Origin: Pythium myriotylum
Taxonomy: Eukaryota > Oomycota > Peronosporomycetes > Pythiales > Pythiaceae
NCBI GenBank assembly: GCA_023091665.1
Contig: JALJCQ010000030.1
Coordinates: forward strand, 1,614,501-1,678,500
DNA length: 64,000 nucleotides
Direction: 5' to 3'
Positions 1-10,418 of this stretch are shown here, one piece after another. Below the pieces are notes generated by a model. That model was not told the origin of the DNA. It was given only the letters and a program-made list of their open reading frames with translations, and ran no database searches. The translations under genes were made by a program, and so were the position numbers. Numbering within the stretch: the stretch's first letter is position 1; each line of letters starts with the position of its first letter.

Positions 1-3000
1 TCAAAGAAGAGTGGTCGAAGCATGAAGTGCTGCCTGTAGAAGAAACCACGTTATTGACTGGAGCGCAAGCACCGTCTGTCGAGTATGATAACTTCGGCTA
101 CGACGACGAGGATTTTGAGGGTGAGGAATCAAAGGAACCAGATAAGGCAGACACCGCTTTTCCTGTTCTCGATCCATACGCAAATGATCGTTTTGAAGGT
201 GATGACAGATTAGCAAGGGCAAACCCTCCCTCAGACGGTCTTCTCGTTACCCCAGGAAAGGGAATTGACAACGGGGAAGTGCAGCGAGCGCGAGAAGACC
301 CATCAGCACCTCATGAGTTGACTACAAACGCACCCTTATATGATCCTCAGCCAGTTCCATTACCGAGTGGGGCATCAGATAGATATTCACCTCTCCCCAG
401 CACCCAAAACGACAGTCACTTCTTACAGCTGTCCCACAATCGACGTATTTCACCAACTCCTCCGCAGGTGAGTGAGGTCGTCTACGAACCTCTCGATGTC
501 TCACTTCCACTGACAGAATCACGTAATAGTCACCACCGCCACCCCCGCCCCCTGATGATGAAGAAACACCACATAAAATCCCTTCACCGACTGATAAACG
601 AACACCTCAAGCGCATGCTGTTAACGTCGAGAGGTATCGCGTACCTAGTAAGTCAGTGGAACGATTCCGCGAGATCGAACACCAGGTTTCGTCGTTGCGA
701 TTTATTTCGAACAACCCAAGCAAGGAACGGGCGAGGAGAACAAACGCTAAACTATCTCAGGATGAGTCGGTTCAAACGGTTGTGTTCGAAGATCCTCAAC
801 TTGAGGAGGAACTCAGAGTCATCGATCGTATGGTGGAAGAGGCCAGGAAAATGCGCTTGAATAAATCCAAGTCTGCTGCTGTTCGGTCGAGTGCAAGAGA
901 GAGCGAGTTGGCCCTTCGACTTCAACAAGCGCAAAGACAACTTTTGCAGTTGAAGCATCATATCTTCGATGAAAATGAAGAGGACGTGAGTGCTGGCTTC
1001 GCTGATGGAGACAGAGGGGCAATATCGCAAGGCAATGTCCATCCTGACGAACAGAATGTGAAGTCTGCTCTATCGAATGATGAGTTAAATGTTGTTCGCG
1101 AGGAGAACCACCGGCTTCAGAAGGAAATTCAGACTCAAGAACGGCTCATTCAGGGTTTCCAACGCGAGAACGAGCACCTCATGAAACAGTTGAAGCAGGT
1201 TCAGCGCGAAGTGAGCTATGACGTTCATAAGGAGAACGAGACGCTTCGAACCCAGCTAAAAGATCTGCGCGCGCTTCTCGATGGAGCTCAGCACTTAGGA
1301 AATCAAGCAAATCCAGTAGATGGAGTCGCAAGTAAAGTGCAGTTTCGCGCTGCTGTTGAGGCGAGACTTCACGCAGAGGCAGTGGCTGAGTCGCTACGAG
1401 AAGATCTTGCAACTCTCACAAAGCGTCACCAAGATCGTGTGAATGAGCTGAAAATTGAGTTGGAGAAAGTGAAGAAGGCCAAGGTTGACCTGGAATGCCG
1501 CTATGAAGGATTTGACCTTGACAGAGTGGAAGCTGAGAGTCGGCAAATTAAGCAGCTGAGTGAGCAGCTTCAGGTACAAAAAACAGAACATAACCATGCG
1601 ATAGCGGCGATGCAGAAGAAGATAGACTGGTACGTGAACAATCAGCGTCTTCTCGACGAACAAGATGATCAACTGAAGTCACTCAAGGAAGAGAACAAGA
1701 GTCTAAAGGAACGACTCAACGAATCGAAGAATGAAAGGAATCTACCTAAGAACCCAGATTACTCTCCGATAAATCCGGCGAAAACAGGACATCGGCATGC
1801 TGCAGACGTGCGCAGAATTCAAGAGTTGGAAGCTCGTCTCTCTGAGATGGAAGAAGCGATGCGAAGACGCCACCCTGACAGCCTTGTAAGTCTCATGGTT
1901 GCGTCTCGAAAGGTTGAAGAAGAGTCAAAGATTAGTGAGCTTGAGGAACAGCACCGGCAGCAGTTAGCAGATTTGGCTACCGAGTTGGAGGAGGCTCAGG
2001 CTGCTAACGAGAAGAAGTTGAACGTGTTCAGGCAGCAACAGGAGAAACTTATCCTTCAGTATCAAAAGCAGATCGCAGACCTGGAGCGACTGCTCGCGAC
2101 CAGGGAGAGTCAACGTGTGGCTGCGACGACAACAACTCGATCTTACAAGAAAAGAAACGAATTTTCCAATGCTGAAGAGACTGAACTCTACAGGGTGCGG
2201 AGGTTCTACGCAGAGAAGATTAAAGATATTGAGCGCAAGTGGGAAGCCAAATACCGATCACTGAAGAAGCAGCACTATGCTGCGAATGGTACAGACTCAG
2301 AATGGGCCGGCAGCTCTCCGGTTGACAAAACTCATATCATTCGAAATCTTCAGCAAAAAATTGCTTCTCAAGACGAACACATCCGAAACTTGAGAAGCGC
2401 ACCCCACGAACCTAAGGCCTGGGAGGTGAGTGATTTACGGCGCCGAGTATCGAGTCTGGAGTTACAACTCAGGACAAGTGAAGAGGCACGGCGGCAGTTG
2501 GTTGACACCATCGGCTCACTAAATGCCATTGCTCCCTCGATGGCCTTGGATGACACAGGTCCAGACCAAGCCATCATGACCCGTGTGAGCGAGCTTGAAC
2601 AAGAGCTTTCGTCCCAACAAAAGGAACACGAGGTTGCAATAAAACAGAGTCAAGAGAGGATTCGGCTGCTAGAGCAACAAGTGACGGATCATTCGACAGC
2701 AACACAAAGTCTCCTCACCCAGATATCAAACCATGTCCGAGAAGTCGAGCGGATGCAAAAGTTACTAGTGGAAGCCGAGCAGGAGAAGCGACGCTTGCAG
2801 GCTCGAGCAGATAGAGTTGCCCAACTGGAAAGTGAGATAGCTCGGTTACGTGACCAAGCCGCTGTCCCCCAGACCCCATCCATGCTCCAGTTCAGCTCGC
2901 TGGAACTTCGTATCGAGACGCTCACCCAGAAGCATCAACTGCGAGAGGCCGAGCTGAAGGTGCTGCTCGCGCAAGCCACCCAGTCAAGTCAACTGGAGAA

Positions 3001-3133
3001 GCTTAATTACGAACGAATGTACCAGAACGCGATCACGCTAAAAAACGCCGAGATCGCTAGGTTCAAGAAACAACTCGGTGAGATCTTGGATGAACTAGAA
3101 GCCTTACGACGTCCAGGAGCAACCAAGGTGTAG
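1..3133 (+). CDS. CEP162: CEP162-like centrosomal/transition-zone coiled-coil protein, 5' end outside window
   Basis: Exons are <1..467 and 530..3133. The reading frame is open to the left edge, so the start lies outside. A 62-nt intron (468..529, GTGAGT...TAG) joins the two frames in phase: the acidic, Pro-rich N-terminal part runs from ...TPPQ into SPPPPPPPDDEE. The remaining ~860 residues are almost continuous heptad-type coiled coil rich in Glu, Lys, Gln and Arg. Around nt 1850-1900 the segment MRRRHPDSLVSLMVASR resembles the RRHPNSLPALI-type block I recall from CEP162, which sits on centriole distal ends and promotes ciliary transition-zone assembly. A flagellate zoospore would need such a protein. 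The coiled-coil content is certain; the CEP162 assignment rests on that block and on overall architecture. It converges on the eIF6 gene with only 72 bp between stops. Confidence 0.62.
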
Positions 3134-3205
3134 AGAAAGACAAGCGAGGCGAAGGTGTAGATGAAACTCGACGTGGTTGGGATTTTCAAACTCTAGTATG
3201 TTAAC

Positions 3206-3943
3206 TTAGGTCATCGAGTCGATGAGCGCGCTTCGCATCGTCGACGAGATGGCCGATGGCTGTGCGTTCTGGAGCTTGAAGATGCTTTCAACAACCGAAA
3301 TCTCAGTCGAGGTCGTGTCAAGACCGCAAAAGGCCGTCCAGTCGTTCACCACGAGACCGGCGCCGATGACGTCGCTACCGCGGTTCACAGTACCGGCCAC
3401 GACGGGCACCTGGAGAAGCGACGAAAGTTCTTCCTGGTCCTCGACCGAAGTGCGCGGGTGGACGAGGCAGCCCTGGTTCGAGAGCGCCGAGTAGCTGCCC
3501 ACAAGCGCGTTGCCGGCCACAGTCTGGCGGAAGACCTCGACACCGAGCGTGTCAGCCACGATCTCCTCGGTCTCGCGGTCGAGATCCGTGTGGACGAGAG
3601 CGACGTGGTCATTGGCGACGATACAGTTGCCAAGCGCCGAGAGACGTTCCTCGACGCGCTGCACGACGACCGAGTCCGGGAGCGCATTGCGGATGTGCTG
3701 CATCTCCTGGTCCGTGGTCGTGTTGGGCAGCAGGAGGCCGCGCTTGTTGCCGACGGCGACGCGACCGACGAAGCGGCAGCCAGCGATGGAGGCGTGGATC
3801 ACGGGGATGTGGTCGGCGAGCTCCGCCTCGAAGGTCGAGTAGAAGTTCTCCGAGCCGCCGACGCAGACGAGCGCGTACGAGTTGGTGAGCTTGGAGAAGA
3901 CGCCGATCTCATTGCTGTTCTCAAACTGGCAGCGGATGGCCAT
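3206..3943 (-). CDS. EIF6: Eukaryotic translation initiation factor 6 (eIF6)
   Basis: Single-exon 245-aa protein, the same length as animal eIF6. It starts [20 protein letters not shown] and contains the family hallmarks [30 protein letters not shown] and [16 protein letters not shown]. eIF6 is the pentein-fold anti-association factor that binds 60S subunits, supports their biogenesis and blocks premature joining to 40S. I chose the ATG at 3943 because the family begins there. The frame stays open for 75 more codons upstream, but that extension is Ser/Arg/Pro-rich, unlike the family, and an initiator-like motif (4001..4015) lies inside it. The start also has a favourable CCACC context. Confidence 0.97.
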   Translation of the reverse strand: MAIRCQFENSNEIGVFSKLTNSYALVCVGGSENFYSTFEAELADHIPVIHASIAGCRFVGRVAVGNKRGLLLPNTTTDQEMQHIRNALPDSVVVQRVEERLSALGNCIVANDHVALVHTDLDRETEEIVADTLGVEVFRQTVAGNALVGSYSALSNQGCLVHPRTSVEDQEELSSLLQVPVVAGTVNRGSDVIGAGLVVNDWTAFCGLDTTSTEISVVESIFKLQNAQPSAISSTMRSALIDSMT

Positions 3944-4363
3944 GGTGGAGAGAGGGCGGTGAGCAGAGAGAGGGCGGCAGACGGCGCGTGGCGCGAGGAG
4001 CTCCGATTGGAATGTGGCGGAATGGAGGCGGCCTCTCGCCACCAACGGACGAACTCGCTTGACTCGGTCACCTGGGATCGCAGAGTCGTACCTAGGAGAG
4101 AGGTCAACGGTACCGACTGAGAAGCTTCGAGGAAAGCGAGCGACGGTGGGCTGCCAAGGGGTACCCACCGGTCCCAGTGGGTACGCTGACCATCACTCAC
4201 AATACATTGACCAACATTCCTTTTATCGTAGAGTGTTGGTAGTTGTCACCGAGATGATACCGGTATTTGAGCGGTACGAGAGGATGAGACTTGTGAGCAG
4301 CTGGAGATCGCGTCGGCAGAGGAACATGGCGGGTCGAGGACGAGGGGCTCGACGCGGCACTGC
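3944..4363. other. Divergent intergenic region, eIF6 / LRR protein
   Basis: These 420 bp separate the start codons of two divergent genes and should hold both promoters. The frames crossing it in either direction have no recognisable protein content. Apart from the initiator-like motif near 4001 I see no repeat or RNA gene. Confidence 0.5.
4001..4015 (-). promoter_or_regulatory. Oomycete initiator-like motif for eIF6
   Basis: On the minus strand the sequence ACATTCCAATCGGAG resembles the oomycete TCATTYYNCAWTT initiator with its pyrimidine/CA core. It lies about 60 nt upstream of the eIF6 ATG, inside the otherwise open upstream frame, which argues for the internal start at 3943. This is a pattern match only. 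Confidence 0.3.
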
Positions 4364-6553
4364 ATGCAGTTCAGTCGGCAAGCGGCGGCCGAGTTAGAGC
4401 CGCGACCGAGCCTCCTCGACGTGAGCATGGCGCGCAACAGCTCGCCACTGCGCCTCCCAGCCGCGTCGACGTTCACGATGGAAGAGCTCGACTTCATCTG
4501 CTCCTCGTGCGTGTGCGACACCGAGGCCCAAGTGGCCGACTTCCGCTCGGCGCTTGAGGAAGGCCGGCGGCTCATCGACTTCGACGACTGCTGCTCTTGC
4601 GTCTACGACCGACTCACCTACATGTGGCGCAAGAAGACCTTCCACCACTGGCGCCAAGTCACTCACGCAGCAGGCGGCGGCAGCAGCGGCGGTTCACCAC
4701 CTGGAACTCCAACATCATCAGGGGCAAGATCAAGAAGCACAAGCTTGAATAGCTTCCGCTCGTCCGATGCAGGCATCCTTTCTGGAACTCACAATGAGCC
4801 ACAGGTTGAGCCACCCTACTTTGTAGCGCAGCTTGGCCCAGTTCTCCATGCCGTCGTGCAGTTTTTGCAGGCCTCCGAGGTCTTCGGCCTTCTTCGAGTG
4901 AATCGCACACTCGCGCGCGAAGTTGGTGCAGCGACGCGGTCGCTGAGCTTCATTCCTGCGCGGCGCCACCTCAACGATGACCATCTGGCGTCGCTCCCCA
5001 TGCAGTTCCCGAACCTAGCCGATGTGGTTTTCACAGGTTGTTCCAACCTTACTGACTCAGCTGTGGTCAATTCGCTCAGCCAACTGCAGTTCCTGCAATC
5101 CGTGGCGCTAAAAGGATGCTTCTATGTGTCGGACAAAGGAATCACTGCGCTCGTAGAAGGCAACCCCCATCTCGCATCGCTCAACCTTGGGTATTGCACA
5201 GAGCTAACTGACAAGAGCATTTCTCTGATTGCCAAAAGCTCCCCTGCACTCACAAACCTCAGTCTTCGTGGGTGCCGGCGCGTTGGAGATGAAGGCATCC
5301 GTGCGCTGACACAACTCCAAAATCTGGAGTCCCTCAACTTGTGGTACTGCAACCAAGGCCAGCTGACAGACGCAGGAATAGCGACGCTTGCCCAGATGAC
5401 ATCGCTCACGAGCTTGAACTTGTCTAACTGCAGCCAGCTGACGGATGCAAGCATCGCCAAGCTAAGATCGCTTGTGAACTTACGGCACTTGGAGATTGCG
5501 AACGTGGGAGAAGTCACCGACGAAGGTCTGCTCGCGCTCGCGCCGCTAGTGAATCTCGTCACCCTTGACGTAGCTGGATGCTACAACCTCACGGACAAAG
5601 GCACTGAAGTCTTGTCCAATTTTTCCAACTTGTCATCGTGCAATTTATGGTACTGTAGCGAGATTGGTGATGGCACGTTTGCGCACCTTGCACGACTCAA
5701 GAAGATGCGATTTCTCAACGCTATGAAATGTGGCAAGACCACTGACGTCGCCCTGAGGTCCATCGTCGAGTTGTCGAGCCTCACTTCGTTGGATCTCGTG
5801 AGCTGTTACCAGATCACCGACACTGGTCTTGGTCAGCTGGCGGCATTGCAGCAGCTCAAATCGATCTATCTGGGTGGATGCTCGGGACTTCGAGATGACG
5901 GGATTGCGTCTTCACTCTCGCAAATTCCTTCCCTGACGATCGTTGACATGGCGAATTGCCGTCAGGTGGGCAACCGAGCGCTAGAGGGGATCGGAAAGCT
6001 TTCGAACCTGACGACTCTCAACTTGATGCGATGTAATCACATCGATGATGCTGGAATCGCGTTCTTGGCCGGTTTGACCAAGCTCAAGACGCTGAACCTC
6101 GCTAATTGCCGCCACGTGACCGATGCCGCGACTGAAGTTATTGCTAACATGGTCGAGCTCGAAACGCTCGTGCTGTGGTACTGCAACAAGCTCACGGATC
6201 GCGGAGTTACCAACCTGCGATACCTTCGTCGACTCCAAACGCTAGATCTTGCGAGCTGCTCTCATATCACAGACAGCGCTCTGGAGGCATTGGTGGGTAT
6301 GCCGCAGCTCAAGTCGCTGGATCTCGGTAATTGCGGCTTCATCACGGACGAAGGGCTAAGGACGCTCGCTCACATTCCGAGTCTCACGGCGCTGAATCTG
6401 GCTGAGTGCAGTGAGATAACCGACATTGGTCTTGGCCATATCACGGATGGTCTCCGCAATCTTGCGTCGATCAATCTGTGGTACTGCACGAAGATTACAT
6501 CGGTGGGCATCGATCAGCTCTCTAAGATCCCGTCTCTTTCGGTCGATTTTTAG
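4364..6553 (+). CDS. F-box-like leucine-rich repeat (AMN1/FBXL-type) protein
   Basis: Single-exon protein of 729 aa from the ATG at 4364; an in-frame ATG at 4427 (MARNSSPLRL) is an alternative. The N-terminal ~120 residues carry a Cys-rich segment (EELDFICSSCVCDTE) and a Ser/Gly/Thr-rich linker. Residues ~150-190 (VAQLGPVLHAVVQFLQASEV) look like a degenerate F-box. From ~200 to the end there are about 20 cysteine-containing LRRs of the form ...L.sLnL..C..itD.gl..La..., the type found in FBXL and AMN1 proteins. Such proteins are usually substrate receptors of SCF ubiquitin ligases. LRR identity is certain; the SCF role is inferred. The stop is 86 bp from the convergent myosin gene. Confidence 0.85.
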   Translation: MQFSRQAAAELEPRPSLLDVSMARNSSPLRLPAASTFTMEELDFICSSCVCDTEAQVADFRSALEEGRRLIDFDDCCSCVYDRLTYMWRKKTFHHWRQVTHAAGGGSSGGSPPGTPTSSGARSRSTSLNSFRSSDAGILSGTHNEPQVEPPYFVAQLGPVLHAVVQFLQASEVFGLLRVNRTLAREVGAATRSLSFIPARRHLNDDHLASLPMQFPNLADVVFTGCSNLTDSAVVNSLSQLQFLQSVALKGCFYVSDKGITALVEGNPHLASLNLGYCTELTDKSISLIAKSSPALTNLSLRGCRRVGDEGIRALTQLQNLESLNLWYCNQGQLTDAGIATLAQMTSLTSLNLSNCSQLTDASIAKLRSLVNLRHLEIANVGEVTDEGLLALAPLVNLVTLDVAGCYNLTDKGTEVLSNFSNLSSCNLWYCSEIGDGTFAHLARLKKMRFLNAMKCGKTTDVALRSIVELSSLTSLDLVSCYQITDTGLGQLAALQQLKSIYLGGCSGLRDDGIASSLSQIPSLTIVDMANCRQVGNRALEGIGKLSNLTTLNLMRCNHIDDAGIAFLAGLTKLKTLNLANCRHVTDAATEVIANMVELETLVLWYCNKLTDRGVTNLRYLRRLQTLDLASCSHITDSALEALVGMPQLKSLDLGNCGFITDEGLRTLAHIPSLTALNLAECSEITDIGLGHITDGLRNLASINLWYCTKITSVGIDQLSKIPSLSVDF

Positions 6554-6639
6554 TCAATGAATGTTTTTAGCGTGATTTGAGTCAAAAGCACATTTGTGGC
6601 ATTGATGTTATCACTTCGTGCACTACCGGCAGATTTTGT

Positions 6640-9600
6640 CTAATTTCCTCGCCGTCTCGCGAGGATCGCGGCAAGTTCACTATTGGCTCCCATGCCGAAG
6701 CTGTTGCCGTTCGGAGCCGGCGTTGCCGCTTCTCCGAACTGACGTACTTGTTCCTTTGAGCTCGATCGACGAGATACCATTGCCCCACCGTTCGGTCCAG
6801 CACCACCGGACTGACGGCGACTCTCTCGCTCAGCCTGTTTTTTGGCCTTGCGCTCGGCGACGCGGCGGAGACGCTCTTCTTCACGCACACGCTCGCGCTC
6901 AGCTTGTCGTTGGGCGCGGATCTCGAGTTCCTGCTCGCGTTGGAGTTCAAGCTTCTTACGTCGGGCCTTTTCGCGCTTTCGACGCTTACGAATATATTCC
7001 TCCGGGACGCCCGGTTCGACCTGGATAGAGAGCCTCGCGGCGTCACCGGTTATAATGTAGCCTTCATGACTCTGAAGGGACTTTGAAGCAGAGATAAATT
7101 GGATACTCTGACTCGGACTACGGGAAATTGGAGCTGTCAAAGGGTTCGCTGCTGCCGTCCGGAGCTGCAATTCGTCCTTGAACTGGATGCTGATCACACT
7201 GTTTGTAAGAGCACGAATCGCGTCCACGAGAGTTACTGCTATCTCTGTTTTCTTTTCGGAGGCAAGGAGTTGGTCCTCTGGGAACTCAGTGGAGAAGAAG
7301 CCCATCACTCCGTCAAATACACGCACAGGAGTGTAGTAGCCGCGGTCCGGGACACACTCAAGCTGCCTGCAAAGCTCATTGCCGTACAATTTGCCGGAGT
7401 ATCTGCAATGGTGACGCCGGTAAAACAGACCAAACTTCTTACCCGTCGCCATGCACACCATACTGGCTTTGTTGTCAAGCCAGTAGGACTTGTCCGGTTC
7501 TGGAAAGACTTGTGGGGCACGAATTTTGAGCACAAAGAACGGATCAGCAAGTGTGCTCATGATAATTTCTTCGACAGCGACAAGCTCAAGTCGACGGCGC
7601 AAAAATACGATTGGAGGCGGCGGAGACGGTGGCGCTTTCGGGTCGGGGGGTGGCGGTTGCCAGGTACGTTTCTCCATCATATAGAGATGAGTATCTGTAA
7701 TAAGAAGAATGCGGGCCTTCATTAAAACCGGTGGAGCTGCTGGGTTTTCGGGTGTGGATCCTGCAGATGGGCATGCCTTCTCGACAGAATCCATGAACAG
7801 GATCTTCTCTGAGTCACCGTAATGTCTTACAATATCCAGCACAGCGTCCCGCAAGGCGTCGTCGCGAACATAGTCACTGTCGAACGGGCGGTATATACTG
7901 ACTCGCTGGCGCTGTTTACGGTTTGACACGTACAGCTTCGTAATGTCACTAGATAATTGTAGCAAGTGACGACGCGACGAGAACTTCTTCCAAACGCGCT
8001 GAATTTTGACCACGTAAGACCCAATTTTCTTCTCACGAAGTTTCTCGAGTGCAAAGAATGTCTCCGGGGTCTGAATAAACACCATCGACTTTCCTAATTG
8101 CACTTCGTGTTCAAGTTGCGGGAGAGATTTCACTGCTGCTCTCAAGACCGCCTGTGTACCTTTCTTGTCAGTGCCGCGAAATTCTGGGTAAGTTTCTTTC
8201 GATAGAATTCGGAATCGATCAACAAATCTCCCGTAGTCGCCCCTGTACGCGTAACCCGCTCGTCGGACTTTAACGTTCTCCAGCAAGCCAAGGTATTTGA
8301 TCTGATGAAGCACGCGTCGATCATCCATCTTGTTGGGCTGCTTCTGGTCATTGGACTTGATGCATCGCACGTAGTGAGGTGTGCAGTCCATCAATGCAGT
8401 CACAAGCGCTTCGCACTGGGTGCGGATCTTGTATCCAGCTGTGTGGGGGATCTTCTTGTCATTGATATCAACCTCCTCGGGGAAAATATACCGGATGAGT
8501 TTATTCGTCGTGTCTTGAATGATGAGTGCAATATCTTTGCTGAGAAAGTCCTTGTTCGAGTCACCAAAGCCGTCGATGTGATATTGTACGTCTCCAGCGT
8601 AGTGCTTAATCTCGAACGTCTTGCCTCGTTTGGAGAAATGTTGGTGCCCAGAATGCAGGCTTGCCACTTTCTCAAGGAATGTTGCGTCCACTGACTCGCC
8701 TTGACGTGAATGCATCGTCTTGACTGTATCATCAAGGATAAGGAAGATACCGGGCACTGGTCTTCGAGCTTCGATGAGGTCGCACACAACCTTGTTGTTG
8801 AAGAACGGGATCGGCGACCATGCGATGCCTTCACGTGCATACTCTTCCTGTTCGCTGTTCAGTGTGAGTTCGATAAAAATCTGTTGCAGCTTTTCGTTCA
8901 CGTAGTTGATACAAAACTGCTCAAAACCGTTTGTGTCGAAAATCTCGAAGCCATAAATATCGAGGATTCCGATTTTGGTCATCTGTGCTTCATCCAATAG
9001 CTCGCCGTGCTTCTCGGCTTTGCGGTCAAGATCGAGCGCGTGATTTATACGCTCCACCAGAAAGTCGAAGAGTCGGTCGTAGAGATTCTTCGCGATGGAG
9101 TCGCGCTGCGCTCGAGCCTGACTTGGATTCTGCGGAACTTCGTAGCTCTCGATCTTCCCGCCTGGAGCCATGGTCTGCAGCAACTTGTAGCAGAGCGCGT
9201 GTTCCAGTCTGCCAGAGTCGAGCCCAAGTAGGGCACATACAGTCTCAAGCGAATCGCGAGTCTCCTCTCGGAGCGCCGAGCCTTCGGCATCGCCGACTTG
9301 TTTACCGTGGAACTGCAAGTTACCGAGATGCAGCACAGCAGCGAGGGTTTGAAAAACAAGCTCTATCTGTTTGCGCTTGATCCCAACGTGTTGCATTGCT
9401 TGCAACGTGGCTTCAAACTCACTCGCATCGTTAAGATCGTCCACTAAGTAGCACCCGCTGGCCCTAAGATACGCGTACGCCTCGGGACGCGCGTCCAGCC
9501 CTAACTTATCGCGTGCCGCTGAGGGCAGTCCAGCCAAAAGCTGATAGAAAATGTGGAAATTGCGCTCGCCTTTGCCGGGTTTGACAACGCGTGACTTCTC

Positions 9601-10200
9601 GAGCAAATAGTTAGTGACCACACCACCCTGAGGTCGCCCAGCAGAGTCAAAGAGCAGCTCAAAGTACTTGCCGAAGCGACTGGAGTTGTTGTTGCGCAGC
9701 GTCTTGGCGTTGCCGAAGGCCTCGAGCAACGGGTTGCTCTCGAGGAACGTGCGCTTGACCTTGTCGACGCCAGCGCCGCTGCCCGAGACGCCCGCGATGT
9801 AGTTCTGGATCTGCTTGGACGCCTCGGTCTTGCCGGCACCGGACTCGCCCGAGATGATGACGCACTGGTGGTCCTCCTCGCTGAGCATCGTGCGGTACGT
9901 TTCCTCTGCAGTCGCGAAGACGTGTGGCGGCACGTCGATGCGAGGCTTGTGCATGTAGGCGTGCATCGTGTCTTCCCCGTAGATGTCCATCCACTTGTAC
10001 GGGTTCACGACCACGAGCACGTGGCCGATGTACGAGTAGATGACGTCAGCGGCGTGGCGCATCTTGAGGTTCTCGAGGATGGCGGTCTCCGAGACCGAGC
10101 TCAGGAGCACGAGGTCGTCGACGCCGACGACGTTGCGCTCCTCCGAGAGCTGCGCGCCGTCGCCGCGGCGGAAGCGCTGCGGCTGCGCGCGGCGCGTCAT
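6640..10200 (-). CDS. Class I-type myosin with TH1 tail and degenerate FYVE-like insert
   Basis: One uninterrupted 1186-aa frame starting at an ATG. Residues ~15-720 are a full motor head: P-loop GESGAGKTEASK (~116), switch I NNNSSRFGKY, switch II DIYGFEIF and the actin-binding ALMDCTPHYVRCIK. An IQ-like segment (VVKIQRVWKKFSSRR) follows near 727. Residues ~750-1045 are a myosin TH1 membrane-binding domain, split by an insert at ~900-965 that has the FYVE signature WLDN...FYRRHHCR but lacks most zinc-ligand cysteines. The last ~100 residues are a highly charged Arg/Lys/Glu helix and a Ser/Gly-rich end. The likely role is actin-based membrane traffic. The start is divergent to the lipase gene, with 218 bp between ATGs. 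Confidence 0.95.
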   Translation of the reverse strand: MTRRAQPQRFRRGDGAQLSEERNVVGVDDLVLLSSVSETAILENLKMRHAADVIYSYIGHVLVVVNPYKWMDIYGEDTMHAYMHKPRIDVPPHVFATAEETYRTMLSEEDHQCVIISGESGAGKTEASKQIQNYIAGVSGSGAGVDKVKRTFLESNPLLEAFGNAKTLRNNNSSRFGKYFELLFDSAGRPQGGVVTNYLLEKSRVVKPGKGERNFHIFYQLLAGLPSAARDKLGLDARPEAYAYLRASGCYLVDDLNDASEFEATLQAMQHVGIKRKQIELVFQTLAAVLHLGNLQFHGKQVGDAEGSALREETRDSLETVCALLGLDSGRLEHALCYKLLQTMAPGGKIESYEVPQNPSQARAQRDSIAKNLYDRLFDFLVERINHALDLDRKAEKHGELLDEAQMTKIGILDIYGFEIFDTNGFEQFCINYVNEKLQQIFIELTLNSEQEEYAREGIAWSPIPFFNNKVVCDLIEARRPVPGIFLILDDTVKTMHSRQGESVDATFLEKVASLHSGHQHFSKRGKTFEIKHYAGDVQYHIDGFGDSNKDFLSKDIALIIQDTTNKLIRYIFPEEVDINDKKIPHTAGYKIRTQCEALVTALMDCTPHYVRCIKSNDQKQPNKMDDRRVLHQIKYLGLLENVKVRRAGYAYRGDYGRFVDRFRILSKETYPEFRGTDKKGTQAVLRAAVKSLPQLEHEVQLGKSMVFIQTPETFFALEKLREKKIGSYVVKIQRVWKKFSSRRHLLQLSSDITKLYVSNRKQRQRVSIYRPFDSDYVRDDALRDAVLDIVRHYGDSEKILFMDSVEKACPSAGSTPENPAAPPVLMKARILLITDTHLYMMEKRTWQPPPPDPKAPPSPPPPIVFLRRRLELVAVEEIIMSTLADPFFVLKIRAPQVFPEPDKSYWLDNKASMVCMATGKKFGLFYRRHHCRYSGKLYGNELCRQLECVPDRGYYTPVRVFDGVMGFFSTEFPEDQLLASEKKTEIAVTLVDAIRALTNSVISIQFKDELQLRTAAANPLTAPISRSPSQSIQFISASKSLQSHEGYIITGDAARLSIQVEPGVPEEYIRKRRKREKARRKKLELQREQELEIRAQRQAERERVREEERLRRVAERKAKKQAERESRRQSGGAGPNGGAMVSRRSSSKEQVRQFGEAATPAPNGNSFGMGANSELAAILARRRGN

Positions 10201-10227
10201 GGCCCTCTGTGTCGCACGCCGAGGGGG

Positions 10228-10243
10228 GAATTTCCGAATGAAT
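10228..10243 (-). promoter_or_regulatory. Initiator-like motif of the myosin gene
   Basis: The minus strand reads TTCATTCGGAAATTCC, close to the oomycete TCATTYYNCAWTT initiator, about 30-45 nt upstream of the myosin ATG. The short implied leader is usual for oomycete genes. Pattern match only. Confidence 0.45.
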
Positions 10244-10418
10244 GCAACTTCACGCAGGCCCGGAGTGACATTTCCCTCGCAAGAGTGATGGGGTCAGGAG
10301 AGGATGGCGTGGACCACATCGAAATCGTCTTTCTTCCAATGAAAAACGTCTGTTATGAAGCCATCTTGCACATAAATAGACCAATGTTGTCGGCCTGGCG
10401 CACGTGTTCACGCTCATC

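Noticed and set aside
3458..4120. Plus-strand frame of 220 aa opposite eIF6
   Set aside because: Antisense shadow of a fully recognisable eIF6 gene; no domain and an Asp/Glu/Arg bias.
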